Source of the DNA: Acidobacteriota bacterium
GTDB lineage: Bacteria > Acidobacteriota > Blastocatellia > Pyrinomonadales > Pyrinomonadaceae
Direction of reading: 5' to 3'
Length of the DNA: 8,624 bases
NCBI GenBank assembly: GCA_003222935.1
Contig: QHXL01000007.1
Location: forward strand, 1-8,624
The notes under the pieces were generated by a model. The model was given only the letters and a program-made list of their open reading frames with translations. It ran no database searches and was not told the origin of the DNA. The position numbers and the translations under genes are program-made. Below are positions 1 to 6,438 of this stretch, in pieces (position 1 is the stretch's first letter; each line of letters opens with the position of its first letter).

Positions 1-1012
1 GGTGAGTGCGGTCACGGCAATCGATAATGAAGATCGCATTCGCAGCGCCAATGCGGCGTTTTGGAAGATTTTCCCCGGCGCTAGCATCGGGGCTTCCGTT
101 CTTGAGAACCTGGCGCCTGAAGATGCGATGAAGATGTTGGCGGCGGCAACGGCTAACGATATAGGCAAAGCTGCCTATCGAGGACGATGGGTCGTCACGG
201 TTGAAGGTGAGGAGAAGTCTTTCGACGTCTACTCGTCGCCACTGGCCATCAATGGTAATCGCGGGCAGATTGTGACCCTGGTTGATGCGACAGAGGTTGC
301 TGAGTCAGAACGAACGCTGCGCCGCAGTGAATCCCTGGCAGCAGTTGGGCAAGCGACGACACAGGTGGCTCACGAGATTCGTAATCCACTTGGGAGTATT
401 CGGTTGGGTGTATCGATGTTACGCGATAGCGTTTCTGATACTGATGCCTTGAATACGATCGAACTTGTCGAGCGCGGTATCAAACACCTTAACAAGTTAG
501 TTGTCGATGTAACTCAGTTCTCACGTCAGAAGAGCCTCGAACGCGCCCGGGTCGATCTTAACGACTCCCTGGATCGCAGTATCGATTTGGTTAGCGAGCG
601 TATTCGCGAGAAGAATGCCACTGTTGAGAAGCATTTCAGTGAGCAACCACTTGTTGGACAATGGGATGCCGATCAATTACGGCAAGTGTTTGTTAACGTG
701 ATCGCAAATGCGGTCGATGCCAGCCAGGAAAACGCCTTGGTGAAGATAGCGACGCACGCAATCAGTGTTGATGGAGATGGGGATGGGCACGCTGCCAGGA
801 ATTACGCTCGCATCACGATCACAGACCAGGGTCAAGGAATGGATCAACAGACACGCGAACGTATCTTTGAACCTTTCTTTTCAACCAAGAAGCGAGGCAC
901 CGGGTTGGGCCTGGCAATTGTGAAACAGATTGTTGAGTTACACGGCGGTCGGATCAATGTACAGAGTGAACCGGAAACGGGTTCTTCTTTTACAATTGAC
1001 CTACCGATCTAG
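1..1012 (+). CDS. PAS-domain sensor histidine kinase, 5' end cut by the window
   Basis: This is the C-terminal part of a two-component sensor kinase that autophosphorylates on histidine and passes the phosphate to a response regulator not present here. Counting residues from the GTG at position 2, a PAS-like segment covers about 1-100, followed by a short linker helix and a HisKA dimerisation domain with the H-box AHEIRNPL (phospho-acceptor His124). The HATPase_c domain has an N-box (Asn232 and Asn236 in NVIANAVDA), G1 (DQGQGM, from Asp275), the F-box FEPFFSTKKRG and G2 (GTGLGLAIV). The frame is open at the window edge and the PAS fold is already under way at residue 1, so the GTG is probably internal and sensor or membrane segments lie upstream. 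No membrane segment is visible in this part, so the location and signal cannot be told. The stop overlaps the stop of the convergent hemL by four bases. The kinase assignment is firm; the input signal is unknown. Confidence 0.93.
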   Translation, partial: VSAVTAIDNEDRIRSANAAFWKIFPGASIGASVLENLAPEDAMKMLAAATANDIGKAAYRGRWVVTVEGEEKSFDVYSSPLAINGNRGQIVTLVDATEVAESERTLRRSESLAAVGQATTQVAHEIRNPLGSIRLGVSMLRDSVSDTDALNTIELVERGIKHLNKLVVDVTQFSRQKSLERARVDLNDSLDRSIDLVSERIREKNATVEKHFSEQPLVGQWDADQLRQVFVNVIANAVDASQENALVKIATHAISVDGDGDGHAARNYARITITDQGQGMDQQTRERIFEPFFSTKKRGTGLGLAIVKQIVELHGGRINVQSEPETGSSFTIDLPI

Positions 1013-2297
1013 GCTGACAAAACATTCAGTCGTAGGAACGCGTTGCGAGCGGCATTGATTGTAAGCTCGATTATTTCATCGGTGTGGGCCAGGCTGACGA
1101 ATGCGGCCTCAAACTGAGACGGCGCCAGGTAAACGCCTTCAGCCAACATCGAATGGAAGAACTGTCCGTACTTCTGCCGATCGCTTTTATCAGCTGTGTT
1201 CCAGTCCATGACCTGCTGGTCGGTGAAGAATCCGGTCCACATTGAGCCAACGCGATTAATTGTATTACTGATACCGCAAATCCATCACAGAGCTTTTTCG
1301 AAGCACTTTCCAGGTGGTTATAGACTGAAGAGTCGCTGAGTCTTCTTAACGTCACTAACCCTGCCGTCATTGAAAGAGGATTGCCGGAAAGAGTGCCGGC
1401 TTGATAGATCGGTCCAGCCGGAGCAATGTTCCTCATCAGGTCCTTGCTGCCACCATACGCGCCGACAGGGAGACCACCGCCGATGACCTTGCCGAGAGTG
1501 GTAATGTCAGGGCGAATCCCGTAACGCTCTTGAGCGCCACCGCGCGCGACCCGAAAACCAGTCATCACTTCATCAAAAATCAACAGCGCTCCATACTTGC
1601 TGCAAAGATCTCTCACGCTTTGCAAGAAGCCATCGTGCGGTGGAACACATCCCATGTTGCCTACAACGGGCTCGATAATCACGGCAGCGATGTCCTGATG
1701 TTCGGCGAAAGTTTGGGCCAACGCTTCGCTGTTATTAAACGGCACGGTGATAGTGCTTTCTGCAAGTGCAAGGGGTACACCTGGACTATCGGGTAAACCC
1801 AGCGTAGCGACGCCTGACCCTGCTTTCACCAGCAGGCTGTCGCCATGACCGTGGTAACAGCCTTCAAACTTGATCAGTTTCGTCCTTCCAGTTGCGCCGC
1901 GGGCGAGACGAATGGCCGACATAGTTGCCTCTGTACCGCTGCTAACCATTCGCACCATTTCAATAGACGGCATGGCATCGATGATCTCTTCGGCCAGCAA
2001 AAGCTCGAGTTCAGTGGGTGCTCCAAAACTTGTTCCGGATGTGGCGACCTGTCGAATCGCATCAATAACTTCCTCATCAGCATGACCAAGGATCATCGGA
2101 CCCCATGAACCCACGTAGTCGATGTACTTGCGACCATCGACGTCTGTGATGGTTGCTCCTGCTGCGCTTTTGATAAACAGCGGAGTGCCGCCGACCCCTC
2201 GAAAGGCTCTGACAGGTGAGTTGACGCCGCCTGGTATTAGTTCGACAGCCCGGGCAAAGAGGTCTTGAGAGTTCTTGTTTTTAAGTTCTTCGTACAT
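1009..2297 (-). pseudogene. hemL: glutamate-1-semialdehyde 2,1-aminomutase, broken by a one-base deletion
   Basis: HemL is a cytosolic PLP enzyme that converts glutamate-1-semialdehyde to 5-aminolevulinate in the C5 route to heme and other tetrapyrroles. The first 341 codons (from ATG at 2297) carry the family hallmarks: [12 protein letters not shown] (21-32), SWGPMILGH (64-72), TSFGAPTE (89-96), SGTEATMSA (120-128), YHGHGD (148-153), FDEVMTGFR (241-249), and the Schiff-base lysine Lys270 in [12 protein letters not shown]. The reading frame then shifts near 1270-1277. The next frame continues seamlessly with [15 protein letters not shown] to the normal C-terminus ([17 protein letters not shown]) and stops at 1009. 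Restoring one base (GCG-GGT-ATC for the present GCGGTATC) gives 429 residues, the usual length. As written, the first frame runs on with unrelated residues to 1071. The ATG at 2297 is chosen because homologues start with a similar MxxxxSxxLF segment; an upstream in-frame extension has no family likeness. No clear Shine-Dalgarno is seen. Real mutation or sequence error cannot be told from here. Confidence 0.92.
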
Positions 2298-2463
2298 GTT
2301 GATGAGAATAATAGCGCACGACGCCCGCAAAGTGAGTAAGTGAGGATAGTTTCCAGGCTCCGTTACGTTTGCCAACTCAGCGCATCTGCGTTTTGATTTT
2401 GACTGCCAATTTAACGTCGGAGACGCTTGATCAGCACAGCCCACGCAAAGTCGATCTTAGTCA
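2298..2463. other. hemL upstream region, no gene seen
   Basis: These 166 bases lie between the hemL start and the first repeat of the RAYT insertion. They must hold the hemL promoter unless hemL is transcribed from further right, but no convincing -35/-10 pair with proper spacing is visible on the minus strand; a TTGGCA at about 2367-2372 has no good -10 partner. Open frames crossing it have no recognisable protein family. The insertion of the repeats begins directly beyond it, so the original upstream neighbour of hemL is separated by about 1.1 kb. Confidence 0.4.
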
Positions 2464-2537
2464 CGGCTTAGCCGCCGGATGTGAGGCGACGGCTCTGCCT
2501 CGCCGCCAGCGTAGTTCCTGCGATTGGGCTAAGCCCC
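2464..2537 (+). repeat. REP-like repeat L1 (outer left copy)
   Basis: GC-rich repeat with the shared 51-bp core at 2471-2521, reading GCCGCCGGATGTGAGGCGAC at its left end and TAGTTCCTGC at its right end. The core contains an imperfect hairpin, GGCGA-c-GGC-tct-GCC-TCGCC (5-bp stem, one bulged C, 3-bp stem, 3-base loop). The core is followed by the small hairpin GGGC-taa-GCCC at 2527-2536. Compared with L2 and R1 it lacks the outer GGTTCGGGCTCTGCCC arm. A run of T follows (2538-2542), so it could also act as a weak terminator for plus-strand transcription. Confidence 0.8.
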
Positions 2538-2585
2538 TTTTTAATCAAAAGCGAGTACCACCCATCTCTCCAAAAGAGGTAGCCT

Positions 2586-2682
2586 TAGCTTCGGCTTCGC
2601 CGCCGGATGTGAGGCGACGGCTCTGCCTCGCCGCCAGCCTAGTTCCTGCGATTGGGCTATGCCCCTGGTTCGGGCTCTGCCC
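2586..2682 (+). repeat. REP-like repeat L2 (inner left copy)
   Basis: 97-bp unit in the same orientation as L1, core at 2599-2649. It is the gapless inverted counterpart of R1, with three differences, all transitions (G/A, T/C, T/C). It contains a string of mini-hairpins with three-base loops: GGC-ttc-GCC, the core hairpin GGCGA-c-GGC-tct-GCC-TCGCC, GGGC-tat-GCCC and GGGC-tct-GCCC. It lies about 70 bp upstream of the RAYT start codon. Confidence 0.9.
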
Positions 2683-2737
2683 TTTACGAAGAGCAAGAAA
2701 TGATCTAGTTTTCCCTTGTTAGAAATCCTCATAAGAT

Positions 2738-2744
2738 TAAGGAG
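2738..2744 (+). promoter_or_regulatory. Shine-Dalgarno that sets the RAYT start
   Basis: TAAGGAG seven bases before ATG 2752. It selects this ATG over the in-frame TTG at 2716, which has no such site and would add 12 residues absent from the family's N-terminus. Confidence 0.75.
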
Positions 2745-2751
2745 CAACCTC

Positions 2752-3305
2752 ATGGCTCATCGTTACCTCATCTCACAAGACTCGCCGTGTCTGTACATCA
2801 CTCTGGTTACAAAAGACCGTCACCCAGTTTTTCGCAAAGACGAACTGAAGGAAGTGATGTGCAAAGCGATTGACGAAGCGCGCAAGTACTTTCTGTTATT
2901 CGCGTACGTGATCATGATTGATCATTTACACGTACTTACAAGCCGCCCATCGACTACGTCAGAAGTACTGCGCACTCTGAAAGGCATAACTGCCCGTCGA
3001 GTTATCGATTACTTAAAAGAAAACAACTACCCATCGTCTCTGTCGAAGCTTAGGCACCAGACACGTGATCGAAATTATCAACACTCTTTGTGGCAAACTG
3101 AGAAGAATGTTTTAGAAGTCTATAGCGAGAGGCTGTTTAGGGAGAAACTGAATTACATCCATCAGAATCCGGTGCGGGCGGGCTTGTGGAGAATGCAATT
3201 GACTACAAATGGTCCAGCGCTCGGATCTGGGCTGGAAGTCCTCTGGATGATGAGCCACTTAAAGTTGATAAAGATCTCATCTATTGGCGTAAACGACCGA
3301 AATGA
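2752..3305 (+). pseudogene. REP-associated tyrosine transposase (Y1/HUH type), frameshifted near the end
   Basis: RAYT proteins are single-domain HUH endonucleases of the Y1_Tnp (IS200-like) superfamily that cut single-stranded REP hairpins through a tyrosine. Visible here are the two-histidine metal motif His58-Leu-His60 in IMIDHLHVL, the RAYT signature ERLFREKLNYIHQNPVRAGL (about 126-145) with the likely nucleophile Tyr135, and a strong Shine-Dalgarno before ATG 2752. After Leu145 (codon 3184-3186) the frame shifts. The frame one base back continues ENAIDYKWSSARIWAG and ends IYWRKRPK at a TGA (3303-3305), the typical C-terminus, giving 184 residues with one base restored (TTG-GTG-GAG for TTGTGGAG). 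As written, translation continues through both right-hand repeats to 3537 with a meaningless tail. The catalytic part precedes the break, but the lost last 40 residues include a conserved YKWSS segment, so the product is probably inactive if the shift is real. The flanking repeats are its probable substrates. Confidence 0.9.
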
Positions 3306-3306
3306 G

Positions 3307-3403
3307 GGGCGGAGCCCGAACCAGGGGCGTAGCCCAATTGCAGGAACTAGGCTGGCGGCGAGGCAGAGCCGTCGCCTCACATCCGGCGGCGAAGCCGAAG
3401 CTA
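3307..3403 (-). repeat. REP-like repeat R1 (inner right copy)
   Basis: Inverted copy of L2, 97 bp with three mismatches, core at 3340-3390. It begins two bases after the repaired stop codon of the transposase, so the gene and the repeat are virtually fused. Its hairpins include GGGC-gga-GCCC and GGGC-gta-GCCC. It is followed by a 33-bp tail (3402-3434) that recurs after R2. Confidence 0.9.
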
Positions 3404-3443
3404 GTGGTAACTCATGTGGTGCGTACCCATTTGTAATTGGAAA

Positions 3444-3536
3444 GCGCGGAGCCCGAACCAGGGGCGGAGCCCCGCACGAACTACGCTGGCGGCGAGGCAA
3501 GCCGTCGCCTCACATCCGGCGGCGAAGCCGAGGCTA
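3444..3536 (-). repeat. REP-like repeat R2 (outer right copy)
   Basis: Second copy in the orientation of R1, core at 3474-3523 and one base shorter than the others (GGCAAGCC where R1 has GGCAGAGCC). It contains GGGGC-gga-GCCCC. The 33-bp tail at 3535-3567 matches the one after R1 in 27 positions, so R1 plus tail and R2 plus tail form a tandem duplication of a unit of about 130 bp. It ends 11 bases before the repaired stop of the NFACT gene. Confidence 0.85.
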
Positions 3537-3577
3537 GTGCCAACTCCTCTGGTGTGTACACATTTGTGAAAAGAGCG

Positions 3578-4991
3578 TCACAACCGGGCGACTGATTCTT
3601 TTGGCTCAACTGTGATTGAACGAAAGCTCGACATCCGCACCAAACCTGGCGCTGCGCCTTTCGGCTTTGAGAGAAACTTTCGCTCCGTGTAATGAATGAC
3701 TACTTTCGTATCCTCACTTGCCTGGCTAAATCGTCCAGCCAGTTGTGCAGCTTCAATTATCGTTCGCTGCGGAATCGGGATTCCGAACTACAACATGAGA
3801 CCCCGGATAATCTCCAGCGTGTAGCCACAGGTCGCTCGGTCGTGCGATACGAAACGTCAAGTTGTCGTTATCTCGTGCGCCACGGCCGACAAGAATTTCA
3901 AACCCATCGGTCGATACATAACGACGGACACCCGGAAGTTGTTGCTTTGCCTCCCGCTTTCCCACTGGTTGAGGTTGCTTCTTTTGCGGCTGAAGAGTTG
4001 AAAGTGTAGCTTCATCCCGATCGCGAGCCACACGGTCAATCTCATTCAAGCGTTCTTCGAGTTCCGCAATCTCAACTTTGAGGGTACCGAGCCGCTCGAC
4101 TATCTCTTCGCGCGCTCTTTTTGCTTTTGAATAGTGTCGAAAACTCTGCGATGCTGCTTCTTGCAGCGATGTGTTGTCGTCAATTTCAACTTCAATAGTC
4201 GGAGCGCCATCCGCGTAGAAGTCGGTGATGCGAACTTTGTTAGCTTCGCGCGAGGCGGTGGAGACATTCGCGAGCAGTAGGTCGCCCAGTCTTTTATGCG
4301 CCTCGGGATCGCCATGATCAGCAAGATCCTTTTCCAGGTTGTCTCGTAGTTTAGATTTTTGACTCAGCGCCTTTTTCGTTTGGCCGCGAAGGCTACTGAT
4401 ACGCGCGTTGAAGTCGCGGTCTTTGTCGTATGTCGTGAAAAATTCTTCGGCAGCCTGCGAGGGAGAACCGACAAACACAACGGCGGGCTCGCGTATAGAA
4501 GATTCATTCCCTGGAGGTGGAAGGTAGTATTCGCCTAACTGCTGACCCAAACCTTTTGGAGCGCGCAACGCCGCTGTAATTCGATTAAGTTCATCGAGAA
4601 TGAACAGGTTCGCTGCTCGACCTGTCAGTTGAATCAACAGACGGCGGAAACTTACAACTCCCAGCTCATCTTCAACTCGAAACGACAAGCGAACTATTCG
4701 TTCATCTTTGTCCTTGTCGATCGCTACAAGATGTCCACCACCAATCTGCGCTTTCATCGATTGTCCAAAATGAGAGAGTGGTAGCGATTGCTTGTCGAGA
4801 TCCTTGACGCGTCGCTGGCTGAGGTATAGACGAGGACTGGATGGTTCGAGGTCCACCAGGAGAAACTTACCCCTAATTCCCAGGTCGATCACAAACGACA
4901 AAGGAGTCAACTGAAAAATCTTGCCGAGAAAATTGCTCTTCAGATTTGAGCGAATCTCTTCGACGATACTCTGGATTAGTTGCTGATGCAT
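3578..4991 (-). pseudogene. NFACT-family (RqcH/Rqc2-like) ribosome quality-control protein, frameshifted near the C-terminus
   Basis: NFACT proteins bind obstructed large ribosomal subunits with peptidyl-tRNA and, as bacterial RqcH, recruit tRNA-Ala to add alanine tails that mark the nascent chain for degradation; older names are FbpA or fibronectin-binding protein. Seen from ATG 4991: NFACT-N about 1-185 (FLGKIFQLTPLSFVIDLG at 21-38); a Glu-Arg pair at 97-98, apparently where Bacillus RqcH has Asp97-Arg98; a charged, coiled-coil-like middle at 195-330 with RLGDLLLAN (234-242); then NFACT-R/DUF814 with RRYVSTDGFEILVGR (356-370), DND.LTFRIA and DLWLHAGDYPGSHVVVRNP. The frame then breaks at about 3770-3783. 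In another frame PQRTIIEAAQLAGRFSQ through KFLSKPKGAAPGLVRMSSF to a TGA at 3578-3580 completes the domain, for about 470 residues. The shift is net +1 (or -2). As written the protein stops after ...NDN at 3753, losing the end of NFACT-R. An in-frame TTG at 5010-5012 is a weaker start. The two tracts fit the family; the ability to tail is inferred. Confidence 0.88.
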
Positions 4992-5026
4992 TGGCGGACT
5001 GCAGGCTATCAAATCTGTAGATCAAA

Positions 5027-5062
5027 CAAAAAAAGACTCGCTCGATTTGAGTCGAGCGAGTC
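5027..5062 (-). terminator. Rho-independent terminator after the RDD gene
   Basis: On the minus strand an 11-bp perfect stem (GACTCGCTCGA / TCGAGCGAGTC, 5035-5062, six-base loop) is followed by seven T (the A run at 5028-5034). It lies 36 bases past the stop of the RDD gene and 36 bases before the NFACT ATG, so it separates the two transcripts. On the plus strand only four A/T bases follow, so it points leftwards. Confidence 0.88.
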
Positions 5063-5097
5063 AAAATTACATAAAAGGTTACTTGAAAAACCCAGTG

Positions 5098-6249
5098 TTA
5101 AGTTCCGATAACAACAGTACCCGTAAATCTGTCATGAGCTGTATAGCCCTCCCGACTTACGAGTGCGAAAAGAATGCCGAGCCCTGCGAGTGCCAGCGAG
5201 CCCAGGTACAAAAACGAACGACCAATTGATTGGCCGCCAGTGGGTATTAACCCAGTTCTTTTGTCGATTACACGTAGCGACAGCAGTCGCATTGCCCACG
5301 TGCGCCCTGTCAGTGCGGTAGTCAATGTCAGGTAGATAAAGGTGACGACAACGAAAGTGCTGGCAAGAACAATAATCGTTCGAGTGTCGCCAAGGTTATT
5401 TCCAGTCATTTGAACCGCAGCCCCAATCGGAGCCGTTAACAGCGCACAAATGACCAGGTCAAACAAAGCACAAACCAACCGGCGAAATGCTGCCGGCCTT
5501 TGGGTGTCGAGTTCATCAACTCGCACAGTTCGCGAGACTGAATCCAGGTAGTTCAGAGCCGGATCGTTTGGATCGTCAATAATCAGCCGTTTTGGTGGCG
5601 GTGACGTTCTCGTCTCAGGCTCGGGAACTTCCACAACCGGCACGACAACCAGATTGTGCGTTTTTTCTACGTGAGGCGGTATTTCTGATCCTTCGCAGGT
5701 CTGATCTTCTACCTGTTCTTCGAAGGTTAGCTGGGGTGTAAGAGTTTCTGGTACGTTTTCTTCGCGTTCTTCGCGCGCGGGAGCATAAGCAACAGCGGCA
5801 GCCAGAACTTGGCGTGACTGACGTATTTCAGGATTTGCGGTTTGATGAGCTCTTTCAATACGCCGTAACGCAGCCGCGACAAGAGGATTCATCTCCGGCA
5901 ACTCAGCCGCCGGCAACAGTTCGAGTTGCGGCGTTGTAGCTACTGCATCTGCCTGTAGCTGTTGGGTTTCTGCTGCCTCAACCGCCGCGTCCCTGGCGCG
6001 TTTTTCCTGGACTTCGCGGACGCGCACACTGAGTTCTTTTCTCCACTCCGGAACTGGTGTCCGGGCTACACCTGGGAACTCGATAAGTGTGGATTTCCTT
6101 GATTGTGGCTGAACGTCACTTCCTGAGCTCATATTCAGTTCGTGAGTTGAATTTTCCGACGAGTTTGGTTGAATTTGCGTGTTGTTCGCGCTGATACCAG
6201 AACAACACTCCGGAATTTCAGAGATAGCGCCACACGATGGACATTCCAT
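5098..6249 (-). CDS. RDD-family membrane protein with a cysteine-pair N-terminus
   Basis: 383 residues. The C-terminal part (about 252-383) is an RDD domain: Arg256/Arg257 in AAFRRLVCALFDLV, Asp264, and Asp373 in AHDRFTGT, with three hydrophobic segments at about 258-280, 291-313 and 345-364. RDD proteins are inner-membrane proteins of mostly unknown function, proposed to take part in transport or ion exchange. The N-terminus MECPSCG..ECC resembles a zinc-ribbon knuckle, but the second CxxC is missing (Cys15-Cys16 adjacent), so zinc binding is doubtful. Between them is a long, charged, Pro/Glu/Ala-rich stretch that is probably disordered and cytosolic, including a basic helix EWRKELSVRVREVQEKRARD (69-88). 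The start is ATG 6249, with GGGAGA about nine bases upstream on its strand. It is probably monocistronic: a terminator follows it, and a 189-bp gap with a candidate promoter precedes it. The family is firm; the role is unknown. Confidence 0.85.
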   Translation of the reverse strand: MECPSCGAISEIPECCSGISANNTQIQPNSSENSTHELNMSSGSDVQPQSRKSTLIEFPGVARTPVPEWRKELSVRVREVQEKRARDAAVEAAETQQLQADAVATTPQLELLPAAELPEMNPLVAAALRRIERAHQTANPEIRQSRQVLAAAVAYAPAREEREENVPETLTPQLTFEEQVEDQTCEGSEIPPHVEKTHNLVVVPVVEVPEPETRTSPPPKRLIIDDPNDPALNYLDSVSRTVRVDELDTQRPAAFRRLVCALFDLVICALLTAPIGAAVQMTGNNLGDTRTIIVLASTFVVVTFIYLTLTTALTGRTWAMRLLSLRVIDKRTGLIPTGGQSIGRSFLYLGSLALAGLGILFALVSREGYTAHDRFTGTVVIGT

Positions 6250-6338
6250 CCTAAGTCGTCTCCCGTGGTTATTGACCGAGGGGCTGATTCGGTACCACCC
6301 CTCAAGACGCTACTATCAAGCCGCTATCAAACGGGCGC

Positions 6339-6368
6339 ATCCTATCAGGAATAACTTTAACTGGTCAA
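6339..6368 (-). promoter_or_regulatory. candidate sigma-70-type promoter of the RDD gene
   Basis: On the minus strand TTGACC (6363-6368) and TAGGAT (6339-6344) are separated by 18 bases, in the gap before the RDD start. The -10 matches the consensus at only four of six positions. Just downstream, at 6309-6319 and 6320-6330, stand two adjacent 11-bp direct copies (GCTACTATCAA and GCCGCTATCAA on the plus strand), which could be a repressor site or chance. Confidence 0.35.
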
Positions 6369-6438
6369 TTAGAAAATGATGAGGGCGTTGAGGTTGTCGT
6401 TTCGGGGTAACGGGTAATTCGAGAACTGAGGAGTCGAG

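Larger units (their letters stand above)
2464..3567 (+). mobile_element. RAYT insertion: transposase gene between paired inverted repeats
   Basis: The transposase gene sits in the centre. To its left are two repeat units in the same orientation (L1, L2); to its right are two units in the opposite orientation (R1, R2). The 51-bp cores lie at 2471-2521, 2599-2649, 3340-3390 and 3474-3523, so the unit spacing is about 130 bp on both sides. L2 and R1 are inverted copies over 97 bp with three mismatches. Each right-hand unit is followed by a 33-bp tail (3402-3434 and 3535-3567; 27 of 33 identical). This is the arrangement known for REP-associated tyrosine transposases, where REP pairs in inverted orientation flank the gene. 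The outer limits are taken from where repeat similarity ends; no target-site duplication was found, and none is expected for this enzyme class. Confidence 0.8.

Noticed and set aside
1071..1274. Alternative C-terminus of HemL in the unshifted frame
   Set aside because: It has no likeness to the family, while the neighbouring frame gives the complete conserved end.
2709..2737. Promoter for the RAYT (TTTTCC-17-TAAGAT)
   Set aside because: Transcription would begin within the Shine-Dalgarno sequence, leaving no functional leader.
1265..3190. Programmed -1 frameshifting in hemL and the RAYT
   Set aside because: Neither site has an X-XXY-YYZ slippery heptamer and no downstream stimulatory structure is close; hemL is not known to be expressed this way.
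3162..3500. Minus-strand open frame opposite the transposase end
   Set aside because: It is made of the complement of the GC-rich repeats and contains no recognisable domain.
3306..3537. Transposase extended by 77 residues through the repeats
   Set aside because: The residues read from repeat DNA are low-complexity Arg/Gly/Pro and have no family match; the true end is the TGA at 3303-3305 in the -1 frame.
2464..3567. CRISPR-like array from the four similar repeats
   Set aside because: Only four copies, in two opposite orientations, about 100 bp each, separated by a transposase gene; spacers are themselves related. No cas genes.
4989..5012. TTG at 5010-5012 as the NFACT start
   Set aside because: It adds seven residues unlike the family's N-terminus; ATG 4991 fits better, although neither has a clear ribosome site.
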